This document shows, piece by piece, positions 38,701 to 49,650 of a stretch of 64,000 nucleotides of DNA. The stretch covers positions 3,844,001 to 3,908,000 of the forward strand of contig VWZP01002400.1 in the NCBI GenBank assembly GCA_013396995.1, given 5' to 3'. The position numbers were made by a program, and so were the translations under genes. The notes beneath the pieces are model-generated. The model made no database searches. It was not told the DNA's origin and saw only the letters and a list, made by a program, of their open reading frames with translations. Numbering within the stretch: the first letter of the stretch is position 1; every line of letters starts with the position of its first letter. This DNA comes from Dicaeum eximium. Its lineage: Eukaryota; Chordata; Aves; Passeriformes; Dicaeidae.

Positions 38701-40864
38701 TGACAGCAGCAGTCTTGCAAATGGGTCAGTGGAAGGTCAAGGCTTAGTAGGGAAGTCTTACTGGAGTGGATAAAACCTGGGAATCCCTGGCTTCATAAAT
38801 TCTCTAAAATTGTACACTGCTGGTTTTATATTTTACTCTCATATTTGTCAGCATTTAACTAAGCAAAAAGTCCCTATTTATCTTCAGGAAAATAACATCT
38901 TAAAATTAATGGGCTTTGTGAGAATTCAGCTGTGGAATCACGTGCTCAGATGTCTGAACCTGTTTTGTTGTTCGCAGTTATGTGACTTTTGCTTTGCTAA
39001 ATTGCACTGTCTGGGTGTTCTGCCTTGTATAAAGGGTAGGCAGAAAAGAGAGAAGCAGCATGGATGTAGCTTTCAGAGAAAGTCAAGACATGATTCTCCA
39101 GATGCAGACTAAAGATCATATGACTAGCCCAGCTGTCAAAAGAAAGGGTTATGGGATGCCTGATACACTGTTCGGATAGTTTGTAAATAATTTTTAGACT
39201 TGGATGGCCAAGAACTTCTCAGATCCTTAGGTTGTTCTGCAACCCTTCCACAGCAAGCAAGGGGTTCTTGAGTATGGGAGCTGCCTCCTGATGTTTCTCT
39301 TGTTTTCTGGGAATTGGGAATCTTTGTAAGCAATCAAGTAAATAAACAGGATTGCCTCAAAGAGATAGCAAATGAATGCCATTGCTTTCCCAGCATGAAA
39401 GAAATATCAGCCAAGTATTTGAGAGAAGGATGGTTTAATTAATGACTATGTTTAGTTCTCATGACAAGGCTGTGGCATTGTGGAAGATTCTATTAAATTT
39501 ATCATAAATGTGGATCCTTGTGCCAAGGAATTCATGGTCTAAACGACAAGGCACAACAGATGGGTGAGACAAGAAAGAGGGCTGGAGTGGGTTGGAGGAG
39601 ACAAGGTGTTCCTTAGCCAACACTGACAGTGACAGCAGCTTCCAGCCACCCCGGCTGTTGTCCTGTTGTACTTCGCTGCGAGATTCACAATGGACACGAG
39701 GAGAGAATGCAAAAAGGAGAGCTTTCTCTTATCCAGACTGGGATGGATACTGAGGCCATTACTGTGATTGAACACCTTCCAGAATAGGTCAGTATTAAGA
39801 AATGCATCAGTCAAATTCTACCATTTTCTCCTTTTTGAGAACCCATGACTCTTTGAACAGAGAGTACTAAGCATGGGATGCCTGTAGAGCAGGGCACTTG
39901 ACATTCTCACTCGACAGAGAAGTGAGATTTTTAGATTTATTTTTATGTTCTGAACTTAATTCTTAAATGTCTCAGGCTTATAAAATGAAGGCATTGAGTA
40001 TTTTCAGAAATTTAAGGCTTCCATCTATATAAAGGCATTTCTGCCTGAACTTGAGTTTCTGCTGCTCCTTGTCCCTTTTCTGGATGCAGGTTTCACCTGG
40101 CCTGAAGCTAGAAGGAATTAGCCTTTTCTCTAAACTACTTGTGCCTCATCATTGTCTAACTTTTGTGGAAATTATATACAGATACATGATATAACAGTCT
40201 TTCTTCTTCTAGACTTAATGCTATTTGATTTAATTTCAACTTAAAGTTTAATTTCAAATCCCAGATATCTTTGAAATCTATTACAATTACCATTTTGGAA
40301 AATTAGGTTATCTATATTTCCACCATTGGTTTTAGAATTTAATTGTTTTGTGACTGCCAATTACAGTCTAGCTTTGGAAATAAAACACCTATCTTTATGC
40401 AACTCTTCAAATTATTCTTATCTTTTACCAGGTCTTAATAGAAAGGTCTCAGTATGTGTAAGACCAAAAACAGAGCTGATGTATCAGTGCCACAATTCCT
40501 ATTTATTTCAGAAATCTCAGTAATTCTGAATGCACAGTAACCCTAAAAGTGTTTTTATTTCTTTTTTTCTTTTTTTAATACATATATATGCGAAGCAGCA
40601 ATTATACAGGGAGAAAACTACAAAATAAAAATTGTTTAACAAAAATATTTTTGGGGAGGTGTAATCTATAAATACTTTACAAGTTTTCTACATTATATAT
40701 TTTATATATATATATTGTATTAAATATATGTATTTAAAGTAAATTCTCAGGCAGAAATTTTAAACACAAACCCACCAGTAATTAATTTCTTTTCAGTGTG
40801 ACTTCAAACATAATTGATGACTCCTTATCTTAATTATTATTGTTTGATTACATCTATTATAATT

Positions 40865-40887
40865 ACAATCAATTAATAATTGATTGT
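40865..40887. repeat. Perfect AT-rich inverted repeat
   Basis: Arms ACAATCAATT (40865-40874) and AATTGATTGT (40878-40887) flank a 3-nt loop. A near copy of one arm follows directly (to about 40905), so the locus is both inverted and tandem. Confidence 0.8.
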
Positions 40888-43222
40888 TATAATCAATTAA
40901 TAATTACACACAATGAGATTTAGGATATTACATGTACTATTGATTTCAAAATTTATTTTATGTTTCTGCTGCAATGTTATGGTAAATTAAGACCAGCAGC
41001 ATTTCAACAAAAGGCAGTTGGTTTTAGGTCAGTGTCACCAAATTTCAGCTAGAAGTTTCTACAAAAACCCCATCTCTAAGCTACAAAGCTGCCAGTCCCT
41101 ACAGAATGCTACAATTTTATGTACTCTCTAAAGCATGCTGATTGCCATACATACAAAAAAAAAAAAAGCTAATCCTGTAGGTGACAGCCCTTCTCCAGTG
41201 GCTTCCTCCTATGCTGTTTGGCCACTTCTGAACTCCCTACAAAAGCAACTTTTAAGTGACAGGATCATCAGACAAGATACCATGTTTGTAATAGCTCAGC
41301 TCCTGTGCATGTTAAGGTTCCAAAATATGCTGGTTTTTATTAACTTTGGCTCCGGAGTAATAGATTTTTAAGAACTATAAAAGAACATCACAGATGGTAG
41401 GATTATAATTTTTTAGAAGAGGTAGTAATTTGGAAAAATGTATCTCCATTAATTTCTAACATATTCAGGCATTCTTTTACTACTGAAAGTATTAGGTCAA
41501 GATGATATTGCTGAAATGAAAAGGAAGCAGGGCCTTCTTTCAGAGAAATACTCAAACTCTACACTTGCCAAGCACATAGCCAAAACCAGAAGGGACATCT
41601 AGCTTGTGTCATTTGCATTTGTTTTCCAAAGACAGCCTTGGCACAGGTGTGACACCTCCCTTTTCATTCCCCTTTTGTGGTCATCTCCTGCTAAAAGCTG
41701 GTATTGTTCAGGCTGGCTCTTCCATAAGCACAGAAGTGACATCAATGACAACACTGATGACTTGGCCAATGAATTATACAGCTGCTCTGAATGCATAGCA
41801 GCCTCCTCAGGTACCCAAGAGCCCCCTCATATTTTGGGGGTCTAGAATGATAGACCTGGAGTTCTACAATGATAACAGATCTTTGTGCTTTCTGCTGGTG
41901 AGAATTCCAACTCCTTTGGGGAACAAGGAAAATAAGTGGTCTTCTACTACTGGAGGAAGTGTTTCCAAACTGATTAAACTGGCTGAGCTCTGGAAAATGC
42001 AGAAAAAGAAGCTACCTCCATATGCATTCATAATACAGAGTCTAGAAGACAACATAAGAAAGAAAATTTAACTGCACAAGAGACAGTGTTTAAAATATCT
42101 CCAATTTTAGTCCTGGAAGTTACACAACCAGCAGATGAAGGCTATGCTACAGCAACACAATTTAGCTGCAGAATAAATGCTTTGAGTCATGCAGATTGAC
42201 AACACCTTGACCTTTTGCATTCTCACATATTAGGCACTGGATGAAGCAGTAACACCACTGAAGTCAAAGGCAAAATTTATGCAGCTTCCATGAGAACAGG
42301 ATTTAAACCAGGAGTTTTGGAAATGGGAGAGCATGAGTAAAGACAGCCTATGTCCTTCACTGAGAGAAATCTGTCTGTCCTGACTCCAAAGTGTGACCAC
42401 TCTGCCAAGAACGGAAACTACGTAACTCTGGAAGTTTTCCGGTTTGATATTAAAACTCAAGATGCCAATATTTCTTCTCTAAGTGAACATAATAACTATA
42501 TACTCTGGATATGCTTAAAACAAAATTAGTTGACAAAACTCAAAACTTATTCCAGGAATACTCATTTTCAAGATCTCCCAGAGGTATGTAGACTTTTTAT
42601 CATGAAAAGTAATTCCCACTAGGCCAGAGGGACTGTGAATTTTCATGGAAAGCTTTGTCTTTCTCAGCTATGCAAATGAAATTCAGATAAGCCATACAGT
42701 CAGTCTACAGAGCCCTAAAATGCCTTAAGCATAATTAGGAATAAGAGAGGCCTAACTGCTGACAGTGATTACCATGTCCTTCAGGTAAGTGTGCACAAGG
42801 CAATCTAAAATTATTCAGCTCTCAGGAGTGTGTGCTAATCAGAGGTTCTGCTAAGCAGAAGTATTACCAGTCTTTAAAATAACCTCTAAAACATTCTTAC
42901 GAGACATAGGATAAGCCACGAAGTTATTTTATTTTATGAATCATGAAACTTGAAACATGTAATTGAAAATGTGTTTAGGTTTACTTCATAATGTTTATTT
43001 GCCTCTAATGCTTTCAGAGAATGAACCATCCACATTTTTCAGAAGCTGTTTCTTAATTTTCTTTCCATTTTCCTGTCTTTCAAAGCTCTAGCCTGATTCT
43101 CCTTCTGCTTTTCCTCTGTAAATGAAGAATAGCTATAATGATCTGAAGAGGAGCATGTTAGTTTTATGTTTTAACTGTTTTGCTGGAAACACCTGCCAGT
43201 TTGAATTACTTATCCATCAGTT

Positions 43223-43605
43223 CACAGAATATGTCCTGAGTTGGAAGGGACCCACAAGGACCACTGAAGTCCAACTCCTGACCCTGCACAGGACCATCCC
43301 AAAGAGTCACACCCTGTGCCTGACAAAATTGGCCAAACACTTCTTGAACTCTGCCAGGCTTGGTGCTGTGACCACTTCCCTGGGGAGCTGGTTCCAGTGC
43401 TCAGTCCCTCTCTGGGTAAAGAATCTTTGTGTAATATCCAACCTAAGCCTCCCTTGACACAATTTCCTGTCATTCCCTTGGGTCCTGTTGCTTACCACCA
43501 GAGAGGAGAGATGGGTACCTGCCCCTCATCTTTTCCCTTGTGAGGAAGCTGTAGACAGCTATGAGGTGTCATCTCAGTCTCCTTTTCTTCAGGGCAGTTT
43601 GCCTG
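43223..43605 (-). mobile_element. CR1 LINE 3' fragment (end of ORF2 and 3' tail)
   Basis: The plus strand reads as the reverse complement of the well-known CR1 3' end. It has a CACAGAAT octamer (43223-43230), GAGTTGGAAGGGACC, a CTTGAACTCTGCCAGG stretch, and the block around TTCCAGTGCTCAGTCCCTC. On the minus strand, 43498-43307 still encodes a CR1 reverse-transcriptase C-terminus, with the hallmark NQLPREVV and SLAEFKK residues. The element is 5'-truncated, as is usual for CR1 copies, and lies inside intron 1 in the gene's orientation. CR1 is the dominant LINE of birds and supports the avian assignment. Confidence 0.92.
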
Positions 43606-46600
43606 CCTACATTCTATGTAATCATATTTTTATCTAAGTCTGAAAGTCACTGCCTCTAAACACATTTGTTTACTGGAGCTAATCTCATTCATAACACATT
43701 CTTAAGGATCTCAATAGTTGAAACCCATTAGTATCAGAACTGTATTTGTGCGTTTCTAAGGTTCTGCATGCCTGCATTATATTGGTTGTTACATGTATTA
43801 TTTCACTCATTTCACTCTTTAAAATAGATTTCATTTGTATAGCATGAATACATCCCTTTCCTACCATGTTGAAAAAAAATTTAACTTTAAACTCAACATC
43901 TTTTTTTCCAAGTCTATGCTTTCGTCTGGCTTTCAAGAGCAAAAAACAAGCATATTTTTAGAAATGTATTTTCTAAACAATGTGATTTTTCCTTAGGCCT
44001 ACACCTCCTAAATAGGTCTTGCTGGAAAGTGGATGTCAGCAAGCTCTACTTTTCTTGTCTGAAGGTGGAAACTTAATGGACTATGGGAGTTTTTTTGTTG
44101 CAGTTCAGAGTGGGAAGGCACTGTCTGATATGAACAGCAGAGGGAAAATAGAAGTGGATGAGTGCCAAAAAAAAAAACCCCAAACATAAAAGAATTGACA
44201 GCATTCAAAGGCAAGAGGTTGAAAGCCTGTTTCTTACCATCCATTTATGAAAGTAAAAGCTTTAAAATTCAGAAAGCCTTATTTAAAGTAGGTAAGTTTT
44301 GGGTTTAAGTAGTTGGCTGTTATTGGATTGCATTAGGACCTTACCTCCTGCTTACAAAGGAAATCCTTATTACATGGTAATGCCCGTCAACCACACTGGG
44401 TCCTCTACCCCTTACACTTGCAAACTTCTCATTGCAATTAAATGATCTCTGAATAAATCCCTCTTTATGGAGTAGACCTTAATCTGGTTCTGTTTGAGTC
44501 AATCACAACAGAAGACTTTAAGTCATGTCCTTTCCCTGCTGCTGCTGAAGTGCTGGCATTTGCTGTGCTCCAAAGCTTTAGAAAGGCATTCTCGTTAGTC
44601 TGATTAGAATTAGCGCGCATGTGTGCAAACGCGGAGTGGGCGTTCACAGGGAACACAAGCTACATGCTCCTTTCAAGTACCACAGGAATTGTTGTTACCC
44701 TTTCACCCATGTGATTTGAGTACTCAACTGAAAAGTGGGAAATGGTTTCAAATCCTCATGCTATGTAATGAGACAGGGCTGATAACTCACCAGAAACTTT
44801 CATAATCAGTGTTTAGGTTCAGGTGTAGTGCAGTCAGTTTCTTCTCTTGATGTTGCTTTCTTTTACTTTTCAGTTCAAGAAGGGCTGTAAGTCTGCAGTT
44901 CAGTAATTAGAAATTACTCCTGGTGGGGACGGGGTCACACAGGCTCTTGACTGCTCCTGTGACTGACTAACATAGAAGTCTTATAAGTTCATTAGGAGAC
45001 CTTTCTGTTAACTGAGGACTTTGACTCCCTAAGAGCAACTGGGTGTTGAAAAGATCTCTACCTGTTTTTAGATGAAGCTTGAAATGACTTGCTGAGGGAC
45101 CTAACAGTCCAGACCTGAGTGAAGAACTTGCCTGCCTCATGTAGGAACTGTAAGTAGAGCTCAGTGTAGGTTCTTCACTGCTCACAGAATCCTTTACCTT
45201 ACTCCTTGTAACAGCTGCAGGGAGCTTCTAGGGAAAGTATATGCATGCAATCAGTATTACATAAGGCAACTCTTAAGAGCAGCAGGCACACACTTGGTGC
45301 TCTTGCTGATGAAATGGTTGCATTTCATCCCATCTTGCTGCAGGCCAAAGCACAGCACAAGTTCTGTTGTGTCTTGCAGGACCTCTACATCATTTCCAGC
45401 ATTAGAGTCCTGCTCAGGCTGAGGTACAGCAACCTCCCTTCCTGTCTGGATTCCCAAAGCAGTCAAGAGAGCACAGAGAGTGAAGAAGCCCCTTACCTTT
45501 TCTTAGGACCTTCTCCAAGCTTGACCTCTCCCTCCTAAGCAAAACTGATTTAAGATACATAGCACAGCAAGTGCCTTCCATCAAAGGGCTTTTCTTGAGG
45601 CCTAATCACATTGGTAGAATGAGCTTGATGCTTCCATATAACCAGTCTCTGTTAAGCTTTCCAGTTGGTGCAGCTTAGTGTTAGCTGCTGACCATATCCA
45701 GGTGCTTACAGAACAGAAACACCCCATTGTTATTTAAAATTCCTTCTGAACCCAACCCCTTCTACCTTCTAGAGAACCTTCAAAGCCTTTCAAGTGCATC
45801 TGAGAGAAAATATATTTTGATTTATATATCACCCTATGCTTATATTTTCGTGGTTTTATATATTAAGAATTATATATATAGTTTGTGCTTTTGAGTGCCA
45901 GGTATACTTACACCATATTTTACCATTAAATTCTTCATGTTATTTTCACAATGTGTTTCATACCTAAGTTAGGTACCTCAAAGTGCTTCAGGCTCTCTTC
46001 CCTGTGAGTAGGGTCACATGAAACACTTCACTCAACCCATAAAACGTTTTTACCTTCTTCTTTCTACTGTGCCATTAAACAAATCCACATCACAACAGTT
46101 TCTTTAAGCTTGAACTGTGTCTACTCATGATCTTCCAGAAGTACCTAGGTGACTGGACTTTCCAGGGAGGCTAAGTGCCTCCAAGTGACACATCAAGCAG
46201 CCGGTGTCTCTGCAACTCCACCTGCTACCAGCTGAGCAGCCATAGCAGGTTTTGCCCTAGAAGATGCGCCGAGAACCTCATTCTGTTTTCCAAACAGATA
46301 TTTTTAGCTCTGATAGAGGAAACACATACTCCAGGGGTCGGCAGAAATATATCAGTGATTACCTATTTGAGAACATTTCTATTTTTCTAAGCATTCCCTT
46401 ACGAACGTGATTTTTATTTTATCAAAGCAATGCAAGCGGCATTTGCCTGGAAGCCAGCCCTTCTTGAAACATGTCTTCCTCCCGAGAGGTTCCTGTGCAC
46501 ATAGCCCGATATAGTTGAGCAACCCTTTCGTGTTCTGAGTAATTCTTAGAAATAATTCCTGTTTCAAAATGCTCGAAAGATGAGATTAATTTACGCCTGC

Positions 46601-46796
46601 TCCTTATAGGGAGCTTCGATGCTGATTTCGGCGAGACAAAGCATCACGTAAGGGTTTTGCATCAGACGGTGCGGAAAGAGCACCGAGGCGAGCTCGCTCT
46701 CCGCGGGCGCAGCGCGTTCCCCGCGGATCGGCTCCGCGCCGCTCCCCGCGCCCGCCGCCAGCGCCCGGCCAGCCCCCAGGCGCAGCGGCCACTCAC

Positions 46797-46874
46797 CTCC
46801 ACGAAGTAGAAGCAGGGCAGGAGCGTGACGCTGTCCTTGGTCACTTTACCCTTTTGCCGCTCCTTCGCGGACAT
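46797..46874 (-). CDS. PLPPR4: PLPPR4 exon 1: N-terminus
   Basis: This exon encodes residues 1-26, starting MSAKERQKGKVTKDSV and ending CFYFVE. It contains a basic cytoplasmic N-terminus and the beginning of membrane segment 1. The donor GAG|GTGAGT joins in phase 0 to LPILASS of exon 2. The ATG at 46874 was chosen because the protein matches the MSAKE form of the mammalian protein and because a TGA lies in frame 51 nt upstream (46928-46926). The N at 46915 lies between the two, so a hidden indel could change this upstream frame. Confidence 0.95.
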
Positions 46875-46920
46875 GCTGGCGGGGCTGCGGGCGGCGGCCC
46901 CGCGGCCAAGCGCTNGGGGC

Positions 46921-46928
46921 TGACGTCA
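46921..46928. promoter_or_regulatory. Perfect cAMP response element TGACGTCA
   Basis: This is a full palindromic CRE, the binding site for CREB/ATF factors, 47 bp upstream of the start codon inside the CpG island. A full-length CRE in a promoter island is a credible functional site for an activity-regulated synaptic gene. Its use here is inferred. Confidence 0.7.
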
Positions 46929-47070
46929 GGAGCCGGCTCGGCGGCGGGCGGGGGTCCCGGCCAGCTTAACTCATTCGAGCCGGGCCAGGCAGGCACCGGG
47001 GGGCAGGGGAGCCCCGGGCGGCGCTCCGCACGCGGGGGTGCTTTGGCTGCGGCGGTAGATTTGTACTGCA

Positions 47071-48931
47071 CGCGCGGGATTGAGAGATCTGAACAGGATC
47101 CCTGAGGGCGTCAGGGTGTTCGGGATGCTCCTTAAGGAGTCTGCTGCATTTATGTGGGAAATATTTTTTCTGAAACGGAGTAGTAGAACGTTCCAGGGAA
47201 TAGCATTCCTATAGAACCAATGCTCTCTTCTTGCAGGTGTATTCTTTATGAAATCAAGATGCTAATGACAGCTCACCTCAGTCTTAGTGCCAGTCAGGGG
47301 GGGTAGTGTGACTGGGACTGAGCCAAACGGAGCTCTTCAACCCCATGTGCAATCCTGAGGCACGTGATTTCTCTGATCTGCCAAGTATTTGGTGCAGTTC
47401 ATGCCACAGTCTTGAAGAAAACAGAATTAACCTGAGCAATTGTTTCCATGGTGAAATGTGCTAAGATCCTATTTATGGATCAAAGTTTGCAGCCTTTTCT
47501 CAGGCAAGCTCCTGTTGATGTCGATGAGAGGTACCCTGGATAAGGCCTCCAGGAATTCTCTGTGAAAGATAGCATTTTCATTCTTTGTAGCACATTAATA
47601 AGGTTTGCAAAAGTTGTCTTGTGCCTATAAGCTTATTCTTGCATTGTGATGTTCAGCTTTAATGTACAAGAAGAGAAATGTGACTCAAGCAGTCATCGCT
47701 TATTTCCTGTCTTTCTCCTTTCAGGAGAAAACGGGAAATTACCTGCTGTTTTTGTTCAGATGGTTGCTAGTATTTTGGCTGCTATGAAAATGGAGGTGAA
47801 GATTCTCATCAGCCCCTTTTCTCTTCTAGCTGTTCTCTCTTCATTTATCCAGAGTGGATATATCAATCCATGCTCTGCACTGAGTAGACAAGCTTCATGA
47901 GAGGGTAAAATCAAAAATTTACTTCATGCCTGCAGGCAGGTGTGGAAAGCAAATCTGTAGTCTGACTCCAAATCATTGAAAGAGACTTTTCAGAGCTGCA
48001 ACACACGTTGCCATACCAACACATATTCTTGTCTTAACCCTGTTAGGAAAGATTTACAGGGTTTCTTCTGGCTCAGGAGTCAGGCAAATTGTTGGTAGCC
48101 TTGTAAAAGGCAGGTCAGGGGCCTCCAGGTAGTGGAGGTAGCCAGGGGGGCAGGGGGGTTACTGGGAACAGAGGAGCTGTGAGCAGAGGAGGTTTGTGCC
48201 TGTCTGTCAGCACTAAATTCCAGGAAATTACTCAGAATGCTGTGGGGATGTCCAATAGTGGTTCATACCCATCACTACAAATCTAGCCTTTAAATAAAAG
48301 AAGTCTCTTTTTGTTAACTTTGTTGGTGGGTTATCTCAAGTAAAACAGCAAGAGTTGCAGAGCTATTGTAAGATTTTGATCTTGCCAAATATGTATCTGT
48401 TATTGGGAAGAGTGGGTAATGAGTGATACCACTTAAATTGCATTTACTGTATCAACATTGATTGTTGTGAAATCATGAATCTGATTTGAAAATATCAGCA
48501 CACTCTAATAAAAATTGTTCAAGGGTACTTTTTCTGCCTGTTTCACACAAAATTGCTTCATTTTGGGAGAATCAGGAGGATCAGGTGCTTCTCTGGTAAA
48601 ATGAACCAAAAAACTCACATTGTGATGTAACTTTAGAAACTGGACACATTCCTCCTATAAATGATATTTTATAATTAGACTGCCTAAAGGCCTGTTAAGA
48701 GTACCTTTATGATAGGCACAGTGAAACAAAAGGTAGTAGTCAGCCTCTATTCTATAAATTCACTATAAAGATGTGTCTGATGGGAAGAATACCATGCAAG
48801 CTGTGTGACTACTGTAAGGGCAGAAAGACTTTTGCTAATTTTCTGTGTTTGTTTCTGCTAGAGCTAGGAGAGGGGTTCTATATGAGTTAGATGAAGTGGT
48901 TACTTTTTGTCAGTGACAGACCTTGCCTTGC
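47071..48931. other. Intergenic sequence upstream of PLPPR4
   Basis: There is no gene or transposon I can support. A G-rich spot with two G6 runs lies at 48145-48158. In human, PLPPR5 lies upstream of PLPPR4 in a head-to-head arrangement. If synteny holds, this region belongs to the large interval between the two genes. Confidence 0.6.
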
Positions 48932-49097
48932 CACAGAATCACAGAACATGTTGAGTTGGAAAGGACACACAAGGATCATCAAGACCAATCCTGGCCCCGC
49001 AAAGGACCGTCTCCAAGAGTCACATTATGTGCCCAAGAGCATTATCCAAATGCTTCTTGAACTCTGTCAGGCTTGGGGCTGTGACCACTGCCCTGGG
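48932..49097 (-). mobile_element. CR1 LINE 3'-end segment
   Basis: On the plus strand, two CACAGAAT-type octamers (48932-48947) are followed by GTTGAGTTGGAAAGGAC and the same CTTGAACTCTGTCAGG and GTGACCACTGCCCTGGG blocks as in the copy at 43223. This is the reverse complement of a CR1 3' tail with the end of ORF2. Similarity stops abruptly at about 49097, where ORF1-like sequence takes over. Confidence 0.9.
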
Positions 49098-49650
49098 TCA
49101 GTCAAATGCTGAGAAGGAAGATGAGCCTTCATCCTGATATGCACAGTGACCCAGTTCCAGCCTTTGTCTTTACCAGACCCTTGACTAACAGTCCTTTGAC
49201 TAGTTACCCTGTAGGGTTCTGAGTCCACCTACTTCTCCACTACACTGTAGGTTCAAGACTCCCAAAAGTCTTGAGACTGTAGTGTCTCTGAAAATAATCA
49301 GTCTATCTCTTGCTCAATCACTCAAATACTGAGTAGCCTGCCCACTTCTTCCTATAGCTCCTTCACCTGCTGACACAGCTCCTCACCCACAGCACACCTT
49401 CTGCAAAAGAACTGTTTGTTATCCCCAGCCTCACAAAGAGGCATCAGGCACTCCTGGAAACCTGTGACCTGGACAGCTACATCTACTTTCAGCATGCTCT
49501 GGCACAGCTGACTCAGTGACTCTTGCAACTACATGGGATTCCAGTCAAACAGAGAGGAGGCTCATCAGTGCCTGCATCCCAGCGTGGGGCAGGTCTGTCT
49601 TGCACTGGTCTAAAGGTGACATTGATGGGCAAGCAGGGTGATTTTCCCAT
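49098..49650 (-). pseudogene. CR1 LINE ORF1 remnant
   Basis: Read on the minus strand, this region gives an ORF1-like reading frame with stops: LCEAGDNKQFFCRRC, then ELCQQVKEL-stop-EEVGRLLSI, then EID-stop-LFSETLQSQD. A cysteine-rich part followed by a Glu/Leu coiled-coil part is the layout of avian CR1 ORF1. The CRRC codons are at 49405-49394. The copy is dead because of several in-frame stops. The family call rests on motif recognition, and the left and right limits are approximate. Confidence 0.7.

Larger units (their letters stand above)
33730..46796 (-). other. PLPPR4: PLPPR4 intron 1
   Basis: This intron is 13067 bp, the longest in the gene, with donor GAG|GTGAGT and acceptor TTCTAG. 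It contains a plus-strand T run near 34022-34039, two linked TA/TG microsatellites (35423-35744), an AT hairpin at 40865-40887 and a CR1 remnant at 43223-43605. Open frames around 36.2, 38.4 and 41.6-42.1 kb have no recognisable similarity. I cannot exclude alternative first exons. Confidence 0.88.
16150..46874 (-). other. PLPPR4: PLPPR4 gene, from start codon to probable poly(A) site
   Basis: This is one transcription unit with seven coding exons on the minus strand. Joining them gives 2160 nt and a 719-residue protein with no frame break. The product is phospholipid phosphatase-related protein 4 (PRG-1), a postsynaptic membrane protein of glutamatergic neurons. In mammals it is reported to modulate bioactive lipid phosphate (lysophosphatidate) signalling at synapses. 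Identification rests on near-complete agreement with the mammalian protein along its whole length. Intron phases are 0, 0, 1, 2, 0 and 0. The six-pass region is spread over exons 1-6 and the first residues of exon 7, and the tail is entirely in exon 7. The human gene also encodes a form with a longer N-terminus. No in-frame equivalent is visible here. The upper end is set at the start codon because the transcription start cannot be read from the sequence. Confidence 0.95.
46640..47070 (-). promoter_or_regulatory. PLPPR4: PLPPR4 promoter and exon 1 CpG island
   Basis: A sharply GC- and CpG-rich block stands out from AT-rich flanks and covers exon 1 and its upstream sequence. No TATA box is visible, consistent with a TATA-less CpG-island promoter. 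The transcription start cannot be fixed from sequence. One undetermined base (N) lies at 46915. Confidence 0.85.

Noticed and set aside
41604..42071. Cluster of plus-strand open frames in intron 1, considered as a nested gene
   Set aside because: There is no recognisable similarity, no splice or promoter context, and several frames compete in the same interval.
46841..47105. Pro/Ala/Gly-rich open frames in the CpG island
   Set aside because: They are out of frame with exon 1, cross the N, and reflect GC-rich composition.
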